Positions 23,393 to 30,656 of a DNA stretch of 30,656 nucleotides are shown in pieces. Numbering within the stretch: the first letter of the stretch is position 1; every line of letters begins with the position of its first letter. The translations under genes and the position numbers were made by a program. Origin of the DNA: JAJTHC01 sp044358835 (GTDB lineage: Bacteria > Cyanobacteriota > Vampirovibrionia > Vampirovibrionales > JAJTHC01). The notes below the pieces were generated by a model that searched no databases, was not told where the DNA came from, and saw nothing but the letters and a program-made list of their open reading frames with translations. The stretch is taken from positions 1 to 30,656 of the forward strand of contig JBIKNF010000015.1 of assembly GCA_044358835.1 (NCBI GenBank), written 5' to 3'.

Positions 23393-24412
23393 ATGACGCT
23401 TATCACGCAAACCGAAATGGACACCCACTCAACAACAGAAACCACGGTGGCTTCCCCCCTTAAATACTGGGTGGATATTGTCAAATATCGTGCCGTTTAT
23501 TTATGGATTGCGGTGGCGATGATGGTACCGGGTTTGATCTTTATGGGGCTGAACATGACCCAAAGCCCGACCCATGCCCCGCTGAAACTGGGCATTGATT
23601 TTGTGGGAGGTACCCTAAGCGAAATTCACACCCCCAAAACCGTTCACCAAGAAGACTTGCCCCTTTTGGCGCATGCCCTAGACGCCTATGAAATTGAAGA
23701 TGCCGTCGTGCAAATCAATACCCCCATTAAAGTGAATCAGCAAGTGTCCGGCACCGTGCTTTCTATTCGGACCCCCATGTTAAATGCCGCGCAGATTAAA
23801 ACGCTGGATGCCACCCTGAAAAATAACCTTGGGGACGTTCAACTCTTACAGCGTAATACCGTTGGTCCTACTCTGGCTAGTGAATTGCTGAGCAATGCGT
23901 TGTTGGCACTGGGATTGGCGTATTTGCTAATTACCGGTTACCTCACCTATCGCTTTCAATTGGATTATGCCATTTGTGCCTTGGTGGCCTTGGTACATGA
24001 CACCGTGATTGTGTTGGGCATTTTTGCAGGGCTGGGGTATTTGGCCAATGTGGCTGTAGATAGCCTCTTTATTACAGGGATTCTCACCGTGATTGGCTTT
24101 AGTGTGCATGACACCATTGTGGTGTTTGACCGATTGCGCGAAAATAACCGTCTAATGTTTTCACAAAAAAAGCCCTTTTCTGAAGTGGTGAATGTATCGA
24201 TCAATCAAACCTTGGCGCGTTCGATTAACACGTCGCTCACCGCCTTACTGCCTTTAGCCACCCTGTATTTCTTTGGGGGGCAAAGCACCCAAAACTTGGT
24301 GCTTTGCATGGGCTTAGGCATTATCATTGGGGCGTATTCTTCGATTGCGATTGCGTCTTCATTGCTCTGTTGGTGGCGCGAAAAGGCTGAAAAGCGGAAC
24401 GTCAACGCTTAA
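23393..24412 (+). CDS. secF: Protein translocase subunit SecF
   Basis: A 339-residue partner of SecD. After a polar N-terminal tail of about 22 residues and a first membrane helix (about 36-53), it has LGIDFVGGT (about 66-74), a small periplasmic domain and RNTVGPTLASELL. Five membrane helices follow, with the conserved GFSVHDTIVVFDRLREN segment. The ribosome-binding site AAAAGGA (23377-23383) overlaps the end of secD, so the two are translationally linked. An alternative start is Met9. No terminator is evident; the hairpin TGTAAC-agaag-GTTACA (24467-24483) downstream lacks a T-run. Confidence 0.95.
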   Translation: MTLITQTEMDTHSTTETTVASPLKYWVDIVKYRAVYLWIAVAMMVPGLIFMGLNMTQSPTHAPLKLGIDFVGGTLSEIHTPKTVHQEDLPLLAHALDAYEIEDAVVQINTPIKVNQQVSGTVLSIRTPMLNAAQIKTLDATLKNNLGDVQLLQRNTVGPTLASELLSNALLALGLAYLLITGYLTYRFQLDYAICALVALVHDTVIVLGIFAGLGYLANVAVDSLFITGILTVIGFSVHDTIVVFDRLRENNRLMFSQKKPFSEVVNVSINQTLARSINTSLTALLPLATLYFFGGQSTQNLVLCMGLGIIIGAYSSIAIASSLLCWWREKAEKRNVNA

Positions 24413-24554
24413 GCGAAGCCAAGGGGATTGGGTGCGGGGGAATACTTTATGGGACCCAAACGGCCATGTAACAGAAGGTTACAATAGGGCAAGATCGACC
24501 CCTATGGTTGTTTTATTAAAGTATCAATAGCTTACTTCCCCAACCTTGGAGCAT

Positions 24555-24564
24555 CCCCCCCCCC
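24555..24564. repeat. Poly-C tract (C10) between ribosome-binding site and start codon
   Basis: Ten Cs lie immediately before the ATG at 24565. They place the likely ribosome-binding site (TTGGAG, 24545-24550) 14 bases from the start, longer than the usual 6-10. A change in tract length would directly tune translation. Confidence 0.8.
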
Positions 24565-24972
24565 ATGATTAGCACAACTTCTTCTACAAATCCTACCCTT
24601 CTTGGCTGGCAAGGCTGGAATAGCAGTTCTAGTCAACCAACAAGCTCGGAGACGGATCAATCGGTTTCCGCTGAAAAATCAGGATCTACCACACTGGCGG
24701 AGGTGCTGAAAGAGCTTAGAAACCTTCGCGCAAAAGTAGATGCGCAAAAAACAAATCCCGTTGCGGGCTTGAGCGCTGGAATGATAAATCCATTAATGTC
24801 TAGTACAGGCTCCCCTTTTGGCATGGCTAATCCGTTGCTTGCTCTCAATCAAGGCTTGCCAATAACAGGCATGGCAAGCGCTGGCACCCCATTTCCGTCA
24901 CAGCAAGGCGGGGCAGTAGATTCATCAATACCGACAGGATCTGTAATCTCCCCTGGTGCCTTGTTGGCGTAA
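24565..24972 (+). CDS. Low-complexity orphan protein
   Basis: A 135-residue protein that I do not recognise. The N-terminal 40 residues are Ser/Thr-rich with a GWQGW motif. Residues 42-62 (TTLAEVLKELRNLRAKVDAQ) form a probable short coiled coil. The rest is Gly/Pro/Ser/Met-rich with repeated NPL and G-M-A-type segments (about residues 74-135). No signal peptide or membrane helix is seen. It lies alone between secF and the merR-suf operon. Composition and codon use are consistent with a real but disordered protein; a Ser/Gly/Pro-rich surface or scaffold role is a guess. Confidence 0.5.
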   Translation: MISTTSSTNPTLLGWQGWNSSSSQPTSSETDQSVSAEKSGSTTLAEVLKELRNLRAKVDAQKTNPVAGLSAGMINPLMSSTGSPFGMANPLLALNQGLPITGMASAGTPFPSQQGGAVDSSIPTGSVISPGALLA

Positions 24973-24997
24973 GCATTTCGTTACATCAAGAAAAACA

Positions 24998-25027
24998 TTG
25001 ACGTGGACGTTAGGGTTTTGTTAGACT
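24998..25027 (+). promoter_or_regulatory. Promoter of the merR-suf operon
   Basis: TTGACG (24998-25003) and TAGACT (25022-25027) are separated by 18 bases. The spacer is slightly long, as at promoters activated by MerR-family proteins (usually 19-20). Near the -10, TTAG-a-CTAA is a small dyad. Autoregulation is possible but not shown. Confidence 0.4.
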
Positions 25028-25087
25028 AAGGGGGTCTGAAAAACGTGGGTCGTAAACCTAGGTTCAATGTCCGTGTGGTACTCCTGA

Positions 25088-25579
25088 ATGTCTGCCCTAT
25101 CTTCACAACAACGGTCTGTTCAATCCCCCAAGTCGCTTATGACGATTGGTACGCTTGCCAAAGCGTGTGGGGTTACGGTGCGTGCTTTACGCTATTACGA
25201 AGAGCTACACTTGATTTGTGCCACTCAACGCAGTGAAGGGGGCTACCGCCTCTATGAAGCGTCTTCCGCCAAGCGCATTAGGGCCATCGTCACGTTGCAG
25301 GACTTAAATTACTCGCTCGACGATATTTTGGAGATGCTCGGCGTGGCAGAGCAAAACAATACCTTGCCCTTAAAGGCTCAACGTATTGAGCGAAGTCGTC
25401 AGCTTTTAGAGCGTCAGCACCAGTGCTTAAGCGAAAAGCTCACAAGCCTTACGGCGTTACAAGCCGATTTGGCCAAACGGCTCGCTATACTAGAAACCCA
25501 GTGCACCCCATGCGATACCCATAACCCCGATGCGGGGGCGTGTCACACGTGTGAGCATCAAGACACCCACTGGCATTAA
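25088..25579 (+). CDS. MerR-family regulator heading the suf operon
   Basis: A 163-residue protein. The MerR winged-helix domain runs from residue 18 (MTIGTLAKACGVTVRALRYY through GGYRLYEASSAKRIRAI). A dimerisation helix follows (about 95-136). The tail carries C139-x2-C142-x9-C152-x2-C155 plus H145, H153, H157, H161 and H163, so a metal- or Fe-S-sensing site is likely. This spacing is not the CX2CXCX5C of SoxR. The ATG at 25088 lacks a clear ribosome-binding site; Met18 (25139) is an alternative start that fits the usual MerR N-terminus. sufB begins 28 bases downstream, so it is in the suf operon. Cyanobacteria usually use SufR and other bacteria IscR here. Confidence 0.85.
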   Translation: MSALSSQQRSVQSPKSLMTIGTLAKACGVTVRALRYYEELHLICATQRSEGGYRLYEASSAKRIRAIVTLQDLNYSLDDILEMLGVAEQNNTLPLKAQRIERSRQLLERQHQCLSEKLTSLTALQADLAKRLAILETQCTPCDTHNPDAGACHTCEHQDTHWH

Positions 25580-25607
25580 CATCATTCACGAATAAAAAGG
25601 ATTCCCC

Positions 25608-27044
25608 ATGTCCAGCACCCTAGACGTCATTAACGAAGAATATAAATACGGCTTTACCACCAATATGCCCATGGAAACTTTTGCCAAAGGCTTAAATGAA
25701 GACGTCATCCGTGCGATTTCCGCCAAAAAAAATGAACCCGACTGGATGCTTCAATTCCGCCTAGACGCCTACAAGCAATGGCTCAAAATGGAAGAGCCTA
25801 CTTGGGCAGATGTTGATTACGACCCCATTGATTATCAAGCCATTAGCTATTATTCCGCGCCCAAGAACTTACCCAAAAAGCAAAGCTTGGATGAGGTGGA
25901 TCCTGAATTGTTGGCGACCTTTGAAAAGCTGGGCATTCCTTTGAATGAGCAGAAGAAGCTCGCCAATGTCGCCGTAGATGCCGTCTTTGACAGTGTATCT
26001 ATTGCCACAACGTTTAAGAAAGATCTCGCCAAGCACGGGGTGATTTTCTGTTCGATTTCAGAAGCCTTAGAAGAACATGCGGATCTCGTCAAGCAGTATC
26101 TTGGGTCTGTCGTGCCAGTCACGGACAATTACTTTGCCGCTTTGAACGCTGCCGTGTTTACGGATGGTTCCTTTGTCTACATCCCTGAAGGCGTCACTTG
26201 CCCCATGGATCTGTCCACCTATTTCCGCATCAATACAGAAGAGTCCGGTCAGTTTGAACGCACCTTGATTATCGCCGACAAAAACGCCAAAGTCAGCTAT
26301 TTGGAAGGCTGTACGGCTCCTGCGTTTAGCACCAAGCAATTGCATGCGGCGGTCGTTGAGCTGGTGGCTCTTGATGATGCGGAAATCAAGTATTCCACCG
26401 TGCAGAACTGGTTTGCGGGGGACCCTAAAACAGGGGCAGGCGGGATTTACAATTTCGTAACCAAACGCGCCCACTGTAAAGGCGATCGTAGCCGTGTGTT
26501 TTGGACGCAAGTGGAAACAGGATCCGCCATTACATGGAAGTACCCCAGTTGCGTCCTAAAAGGCGATGATTCGGTCGGCGAGTTTTACAGCGTGGCTCTC
26601 ACCAACCACTTCCAGCAAGCCGACACGGGCACCAAGATGATTCACATCGGCAAGAACACGAAAAGCCGTATTGTCTCAAAAGGGATTAGTGCGGGCGTTT
26701 CCAAGAATTGTTACCGTGGGTCTGTGGTGATTAAGCCCAAAGCCGACAATGCTCGTAATTTTACGCAGTGCGACAGCATGTTGATCGGCTCGACCTGTTC
26801 AGCGAATACGTACCCTTATATCAATGTGGAAAATCCGACCGTGCAGTTGGAACATGAAGCGTCGACCTCTCGTATTAGTGAAGACCAGTTGTTTTATTTT
26901 CAAAGCCGAGGCATCCCGATGGAAGAGGCGGTTACCGCCATTGTCAACGGCTTTTGCCAAGATGTATTTAATGAATTGCCAGCTGAATTTGCCGCCGAAG
27001 CCACGAAATTACTTTCTCTCAAATTAGAAAATAGTGTCGGTTAA
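25608..27044 (+). CDS. sufB: Fe-S cluster assembly scaffold subunit SufB
   Basis: A 478-residue protein, normal for SufB. With SufC and SufD it forms the SufBC2D scaffold on which [4Fe-4S] clusters are built in the cytoplasm. The N-terminal VINEEYKYGF and DWMLQFRLDAYKQWLKM segments and the beta-helix core YIPEGVTCPMDLSTYFRIN are characteristic. So are YLEGCTAPAFS, GDRSRVFWTQVETGSAITWK, GTKMIHIGKNTKSRIVSKGI and the C-terminal EDQLFYFQSRGI. The Cys in RNFTQCDSML, needed for assembly in E. coli SufB, is present. AAGG lies 7 bases before the ATG. It follows merR by 28 bases and precedes sufC by 37. Confidence 0.97.
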   Translation: MSSTLDVINEEYKYGFTTNMPMETFAKGLNEDVIRAISAKKNEPDWMLQFRLDAYKQWLKMEEPTWADVDYDPIDYQAISYYSAPKNLPKKQSLDEVDPELLATFEKLGIPLNEQKKLANVAVDAVFDSVSIATTFKKDLAKHGVIFCSISEALEEHADLVKQYLGSVVPVTDNYFAALNAAVFTDGSFVYIPEGVTCPMDLSTYFRINTEESGQFERTLIIADKNAKVSYLEGCTAPAFSTKQLHAAVVELVALDDAEIKYSTVQNWFAGDPKTGAGGIYNFVTKRAHCKGDRSRVFWTQVETGSAITWKYPSCVLKGDDSVGEFYSVALTNHFQQADTGTKMIHIGKNTKSRIVSKGISAGVSKNCYRGSVVIKPKADNARNFTQCDSMLIGSTCSANTYPYINVENPTVQLEHEASTSRISEDQLFYFQSRGIPMEEAVTAIVNGFCQDVFNELPAEFAAEATKLLSLKLENSVG

Positions 27045-27081
27045 AAAAGTCTCCTCGTATTATATTTAAAGGAAAGCCCCC

Positions 27082-27855
27082 ATGTCCACTCCCATTCTTC
27101 AAATCACCGATCTACACGCCAAAGTCGTCGACGGCCCCACGATCCTCAACGGCATTAGCCTCACCATTAACGCGGGCGAAACCCACGCCATTATGGGCCC
27201 CAACGGCTCGGGCAAAAGCACCTTGAGCAAGATCCTCTCAGGGCATCCCAATTTTGAAGTGATTTCAGGCGAAGTCTTGTTCCTAGGCCAGAACTTGCTT
27301 GAACTTGAAGCCGACGAACGCGCCAGAGCAGGCGTCTTTTTGGCCTTTCAATACCCTGTTGAAGTACCGGGGGTCAACAATGCTGACTTTTTGCGTTTGG
27401 CGTACAACGCCAAAGAAAAAGCCCAAGGACGTGAAGAACTCGATGCCGTCGCCTTTAAAGACGTGCTAAAAACCAAGTTACCCATCGTTGAAATGGCGGA
27501 AGAATACCTCGATCGTGCCGTCAACGAAGGCTTTAGTGGTGGCGAAAAGAAACGCAATGAAATCCTGCAAATGGCGGTTTTAGAGCCTCGTTTAGCGGTC
27601 TTGGATGAAACCGATTCAGGTTTGGATATTGATGCCTTGCGTATCGTGGCTGGTGGCGTGAATCAGTTGATGAATCCACAAAACGCCATGATCGTCGTCA
27701 CCCACTACCAACGCTTGTTGGACTACATCGTGCCTGATGTCGTGCATGTCTTGGCTCACGGACGCATCCTCAAAACGGGAGACAAATCCCTTGCCCTTGA
27801 GCTTGAAAGCCGCGGCTACGACTGGTTACTAGAAGAAGCCGGCTTAACTGTTTAG
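27082..27855 (+). CDS. sufC: Fe-S cluster assembly ATPase SufC
   Basis: A 257-residue ABC-type ATPase that drives conformational change of the SufBC2D scaffold; it is not a membrane transporter subunit. The Walker A motif is GPNGSGKST (39-47), the Q-loop AFQYP (88-92), the signature FSGGEKKRNEI (151-161) and Walker B LAVLDETD (171-178). The D-loop SGLD and the switch His in VVTHYQRLL also fit. The FSGGEKKRNEI form is specific to SufC. AAAGGAAAG precedes the ATG. sufD begins 16 bases after its stop. Confidence 0.97.
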   Translation: MSTPILQITDLHAKVVDGPTILNGISLTINAGETHAIMGPNGSGKSTLSKILSGHPNFEVISGEVLFLGQNLLELEADERARAGVFLAFQYPVEVPGVNNADFLRLAYNAKEKAQGREELDAVAFKDVLKTKLPIVEMAEEYLDRAVNEGFSGGEKKRNEILQMAVLEPRLAVLDETDSGLDIDALRIVAGGVNQLMNPQNAMIVVTHYQRLLDYIVPDVVHVLAHGRILKTGDKSLALELESRGYDWLLEEAGLTV

Positions 27856-27871
27856 AAAAGGAGGCATTAGA

Positions 27872-29173
27872 ATGTCCGCCATGTGTACGTTAAATCCCCC
27901 CGATCTTGAGCTAAGTCCCTTTGAAGCAGGCATCCAAGAAGCGTTTCAAGACTTAGCGACCGATAGCCTCATGTCCTTGCGTCATGCCGCTAAAGCACGC
28001 TTTGAAGCCCTTGGTTTGCCCAAACCACGCCGTCAAGAAGCGTGGAAATATGTGGATGTGAAAGGTTTAAGCCGTCGTAGCTTTAGCCTGCCTCGCCCCA
28101 AAAACGTCGACGAAGCCTTTGTGGAATGGATTTATCCTAAGGCGTGTCGTTTGTCCATGTTTAATGGTCGAATTTACAATCACAGCACTTGCGGGATGGT
28201 GCAACCCTTGGCAGATGCCGTCATTGCCAACCCTGAACGCTTGGCTCGCTTAACGCACGACGTGCATCAAGCCGATGACGCCTTAAGCTTGTTGAACGTC
28301 GCTTTAGCTCCCGAACCGTATAGCTTGCATGTGCCAGCGGGGAAAACAATGGAGCGTCCCCTTGAAGTGGTGATTCATCACAATAAGGCGTCCAATAGCT
28401 TTCCGGCTTTTTATATTGAGCTAGACGAAAACGCCACTGCGGATGTCCTCATCCGCATTAAAGGCGACAAGCACAGCGTCGGAAGCACCTATTTGCAAGG
28501 CTTGATCCATGTGGGCCAAGCCAAAGGCAGCCGTCTTAATTTGACAGTTTTGAGTAATATCGCTTATGAAGGCTACAATTTCTTCAATACCCAAGCGGTT
28601 TTAGCCGAAGATGCTCAACTTAAGCTTTTTAGCACCGCACTCGATGCCGAACATTTCCGCCACCGCATGGATGTCACCCTTGCTGGTGAACGAGCCGATG
28701 CCACGCTCAACGGCTTGTCGATTCTTTCAGGCCAGAACAAAACGCATATGCACGTTCGTTTGACCCATGCCGTGCCAAATTGCACGTCTAGTCAACAGTT
28801 TAAAGCAGCCGTCGGCGGTTCTGCCTTCCATGAGTTTGACGGCACGATTTTCGTCTTGAAAGACGCCCAACAAACCGATGCGAAACAATTGTCTCGTAAC
28901 TTGTTGTTGTCCGCCAAGGCGAAAGCCTTTGCTCGCCCATGGTTGCAGATTGATGCGGATGATGTGAAATGTTCGCATGGGGCAACAGTGGGTCAGCTCG
29001 ATGATGCCCAGCTCTTTTACTTGCAAAGCCGAGGCATTCTCAAAGAACGCGCCAAAGCCCTGCTGACCCAAGGGTTTTGCGACAGCATGTTAAGCGACAC
29101 GTATTTAGATACCCATGTGAAGCGTTATTTTATGAAGCGTGTGCATTGTGCCTTAGTGGCCGCGACCATATAA
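27872..29173 (+). CDS. sufD: Fe-S cluster assembly scaffold subunit SufD
   Basis: A 433-residue protein homologous to SufB. The N-terminal helical part includes GLPKPRRQEAWKYVDVKGL (about 49-67), the conserved KxExWKY-type motif. The beta-helix core is more diverged. The C-terminal HGATVGQLDDAQLFYLQSRG (about 369-388) and KERAKALLTQGFC are typical, with the His used in SufB-SufD cluster formation retained. A strong AAGGAGG ribosome-binding site precedes the ATG. Its stop is 11 bases before sufS. Confidence 0.96.
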   Translation: MSAMCTLNPPDLELSPFEAGIQEAFQDLATDSLMSLRHAAKARFEALGLPKPRRQEAWKYVDVKGLSRRSFSLPRPKNVDEAFVEWIYPKACRLSMFNGRIYNHSTCGMVQPLADAVIANPERLARLTHDVHQADDALSLLNVALAPEPYSLHVPAGKTMERPLEVVIHHNKASNSFPAFYIELDENATADVLIRIKGDKHSVGSTYLQGLIHVGQAKGSRLNLTVLSNIAYEGYNFFNTQAVLAEDAQLKLFSTALDAEHFRHRMDVTLAGERADATLNGLSILSGQNKTHMHVRLTHAVPNCTSSQQFKAAVGGSAFHEFDGTIFVLKDAQQTDAKQLSRNLLLSAKAKAFARPWLQIDADDVKCSHGATVGQLDDAQLFYLQSRGILKERAKALLTQGFCDSMLSDTYLDTHVKRYFMKRVHCALVAATI

Positions 29174-29184
29174 AGGAAGTATTG

Positions 29185-30471
29185 ATGATGACGGCTTGCT
29201 TAAACCCTCCTCCATTGATTGCGGTTGAATCCTTTGACGGCGAAAGTTTAACGCCTGCCGAAGTCCGTGCTTTACGAAGTGACTTCCCCATTTTGAAGAC
29301 GTACGTCAACGGGAAACCCTTGGTATACCTCGACAACGGCGCCACCACGCAGAAGCCTCAAGCCATGATCGATCGCATCAGTCGTTTTTACGCCGAAGAA
29401 AACGGCACGGTCCGTCGAGGCGTCTATCATCTAGCGGCTCAAGCCACATCGGCCTTTGATGCCGTGCGTGAGCAAGTGGCAGATTTCCTTAATGCCCCCA
29501 ATGCAGAAGGCGTCGTTTTTGTGCGTGGTTGCACCGAAGGCATCAATTTGGTGGCGTTTTCTTACGGACGTGAACATCTCAAAGCGGGCGATGAAATCCT
29601 CATCACCGAAATGGAACATCACGCCAATTTAGTCCCTTGGCAGGAACTGTCTAAAGATCTTGGCACGGTGCTAAAAATTATTCCTATGAATGATGAAGGC
29701 GTGCTGGATTTAGACGCGTATGCGTCTTTGCTGTCTGACAAAACCAAGTTTGTGAGCCTCATTCATGTGTCTAACGCCTTAGGGACGGTGAATCCTGTCA
29801 AAGCCATGACCAGCGAAGCTCACGCGGTGGGAGCCAAAGTACTCATCGACGGCGCTCAATCGACGCCTCACATGAGTGTGGACGTGCAAGAGTTAGATTG
29901 TGATTTCTTCGTTTTTAGTGGACATAAAGTTTATGCCCCCACAGGCGTGGGCGTCCTATGGGCAAAGCCTGAAATCCTGAATACCATGCGTCCGTATCAA
30001 AGCGGGGGCGATATGATTGATGTGGTGACCCACGAAAAAACCACATTTTTGGATGGGCATCGACGATTTGAGGCTGGCACGCCTGCGATCGCTCAAGTGA
30101 TTGGGCTAGGCACATCCTTGTCTTATGTGCAAGCCATTGGGCTAGACCGCATTGGACGTTATGAGCAGGAACTGTTAGCCTATGCGACGGATGCTCTTGA
30201 AGGCATCGAGGGTTTACGGATTTACGGCAAGGCGCCTCATAAGGCGGCGGTGATTTCCTTTTTAGTGGGGGATGTGCATCCGCTGGATTTGGGGACGCTC
30301 TTGGATTTGGAAGGCGTCGCCATTCGCACGGGGCATCATTGTGTGCAACCCTTGTTGAAGCATTATAATGTAACCGCAACGGCTCGGGCGAGCTTTAGCT
30401 TTTATAACACCTTTGCCGATGTGGATGTTTTGGTGTCGGCATTACGCAAAGCCATTCGGATGTGTGGGTAG
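29185..30471 (+). CDS. sufS: Cysteine desulfurase SufS
   Basis: A 428-residue PLP enzyme (group II desulfurase) that removes sulfur from cysteine for SufBCD. The frame is open from 29077, inside sufD, but the ATG at 29185 has AAAGGAAG at 29172-29179 and the expected N-terminus, so I start there (ATG 29188 is equally possible). YLDNGATTQKP (48-58), EMEHHAN (142-148), HVSNALGTVNP (194-204), FSGHK with PLP-lysine K248 and RTGHHCVQP with catalytic C386 are all present. No SufE or SufU sulfur carrier lies in the window. Confidence 0.97.
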   Translation: MMTACLNPPPLIAVESFDGESLTPAEVRALRSDFPILKTYVNGKPLVYLDNGATTQKPQAMIDRISRFYAEENGTVRRGVYHLAAQATSAFDAVREQVADFLNAPNAEGVVFVRGCTEGINLVAFSYGREHLKAGDEILITEMEHHANLVPWQELSKDLGTVLKIIPMNDEGVLDLDAYASLLSDKTKFVSLIHVSNALGTVNPVKAMTSEAHAVGAKVLIDGAQSTPHMSVDVQELDCDFFVFSGHKVYAPTGVGVLWAKPEILNTMRPYQSGGDMIDVVTHEKTTFLDGHRRFEAGTPAIAQVIGLGTSLSYVQAIGLDRIGRYEQELLAYATDALEGIEGLRIYGKAPHKAAVISFLVGDVHPLDLGTLLDLEGVAIRTGHHCVQPLLKHYNVTATARASFSFYNTFADVDVLVSALRKAIRMCG

Positions 30472-30504
30472 CATTTTAAAGGCTTGCATTTTCACTATGT
30501 TTTT

Positions 30505-30540
30505 AATACCATGATGCTTTAAAAGTGGTATTTGTCTTTC
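30505..30540 (+). terminator. Possible terminator after sufS
   Basis: AATACCA (30505-30511) pairs with TGGTATT (30526-30532) over 7 bp, with a 14-base loop, then TGTCTTTCC. The weak stem and broken T-run make it a candidate only. Confidence 0.35.
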
Positions 30541-30565
30541 CCTCTCAACAATAAAGGTCTCCCTA

Positions 30566-30622
30566 ATGAAATTGATGGCGCTTTCTTCTCGTCCCACTTT
30601 GGCCCCCCCCCCCCCCCCCCCC
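30566..30622 (+). CDS. 5' fragment of a small gene, cut by low-quality contig end
   Basis: ATG 30566 follows AAAGG at 30553-30557 and begins MKLMALSSRPTLAPPPPP before entering a C20 run. The first 18 codons look genuine; everything after about 30603 cannot be trusted. The start recalls the Ser-Ser/Pro N-terminus of the orphan gene at 3803. The product is unknown. Confidence 0.35.
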
Positions 30623-30656
30623 GGGGGGCGACCCCCCCCCCCGGGGACAAACAAAA
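30603..30656. other. Poly-C/poly-G end, probable sequencing or assembly artefact
   Basis: C20, G6, C-G-A, C11, G4 and then ACAAACAAAA end the window. Such low-complexity runs are typical of collapsed read ends at a contig break, probably nucleated by a genuine poly-C tract. It should not be annotated as biology. Confidence 0.7.

Noticed and set aside
29077..29184. 36-residue N-terminal extension of SufS overlapping sufD
   Set aside because: AAAGGAAG and ATG at 29185 give the normal SufS N-terminus; the extension is sufD in another frame.
30442..30654. Minus-strand Gly/Pro-rich frame at the contig end
   Set aside because: Its start lies in the poly-G/poly-C artefact.

Overview
The window looks like a piece of a non-photosynthetic member of the phylum Cyanobacteriota (Vampirovibrionia/'Melainabacteria' type). 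The strongest evidence is the RNA polymerase locus. The beta-prime subunit is split into adjacent rpoC1 and rpoC2 genes, as in cyanobacteria and plastids, and RpoC2 carries a very long insertion between its trigger-loop motifs. No photosynthesis gene is present. A Kdo-transferase gene (waaA) and secD/secF fit a diderm cell with Kdo-containing lipopolysaccharide. The lineage call is an inference from gene structure, not from a database search. Many genes show a C-rich stretch between the ribosome-binding site and the start codon, and several unusually long poly-C tracts occur.

Layout. 1-930: intergenic structured repeat, a small ribbon-helix-helix protein gene, then eight 21-22 bp tandem repeats. 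929-3400 (minus): purH-proC operon. 3401-4493: repeat-rich spacer holding a small gene whose frame is broken in a C9 tract. 4494-5417: queG (tRNA queuosine). 5418-5968: repeat copy plus a compact unit encoding a 20-residue hydrophobic peptide with a perfect ribosome-binding site, an internal anti-RBS, a strong terminator and an opposing promoter. This is the best candidate here for an undescribed system, either a type I toxin-antitoxin-like module or a leader peptide. 5969-7312: CgeB-like glycosyltransferase-type protein. 7390-18136: rplJ-rplL, rpoB-rpoC1-rpoC2 with hairpins at the gene junctions, ending in a strong terminator. 18155-19501: waaA. 19509-22061 (minus): glycosyltransferase and abutting MFS transporter. 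22119-24412: secD-secF. 24565-24972: low-complexity orphan protein preceded by a C10 tract. 24998-30471: merR-sufB-sufC-sufD-sufS, an iron-sulfur cluster assembly operon headed by a MerR-family regulator with a Cys/His-rich tail. The last ~55 bases are poly-C/poly-G and look like a failed contig end, interrupting the start of another small gene.

Functionally the window is mostly housekeeping: purine and proline synthesis, tRNA modification, ribosomal stalk and RNA polymerase, protein export, Fe-S assembly and envelope glycans. The novelty lies in the spacers, the small orphan genes and the regulatory arrangement of the suf operon.
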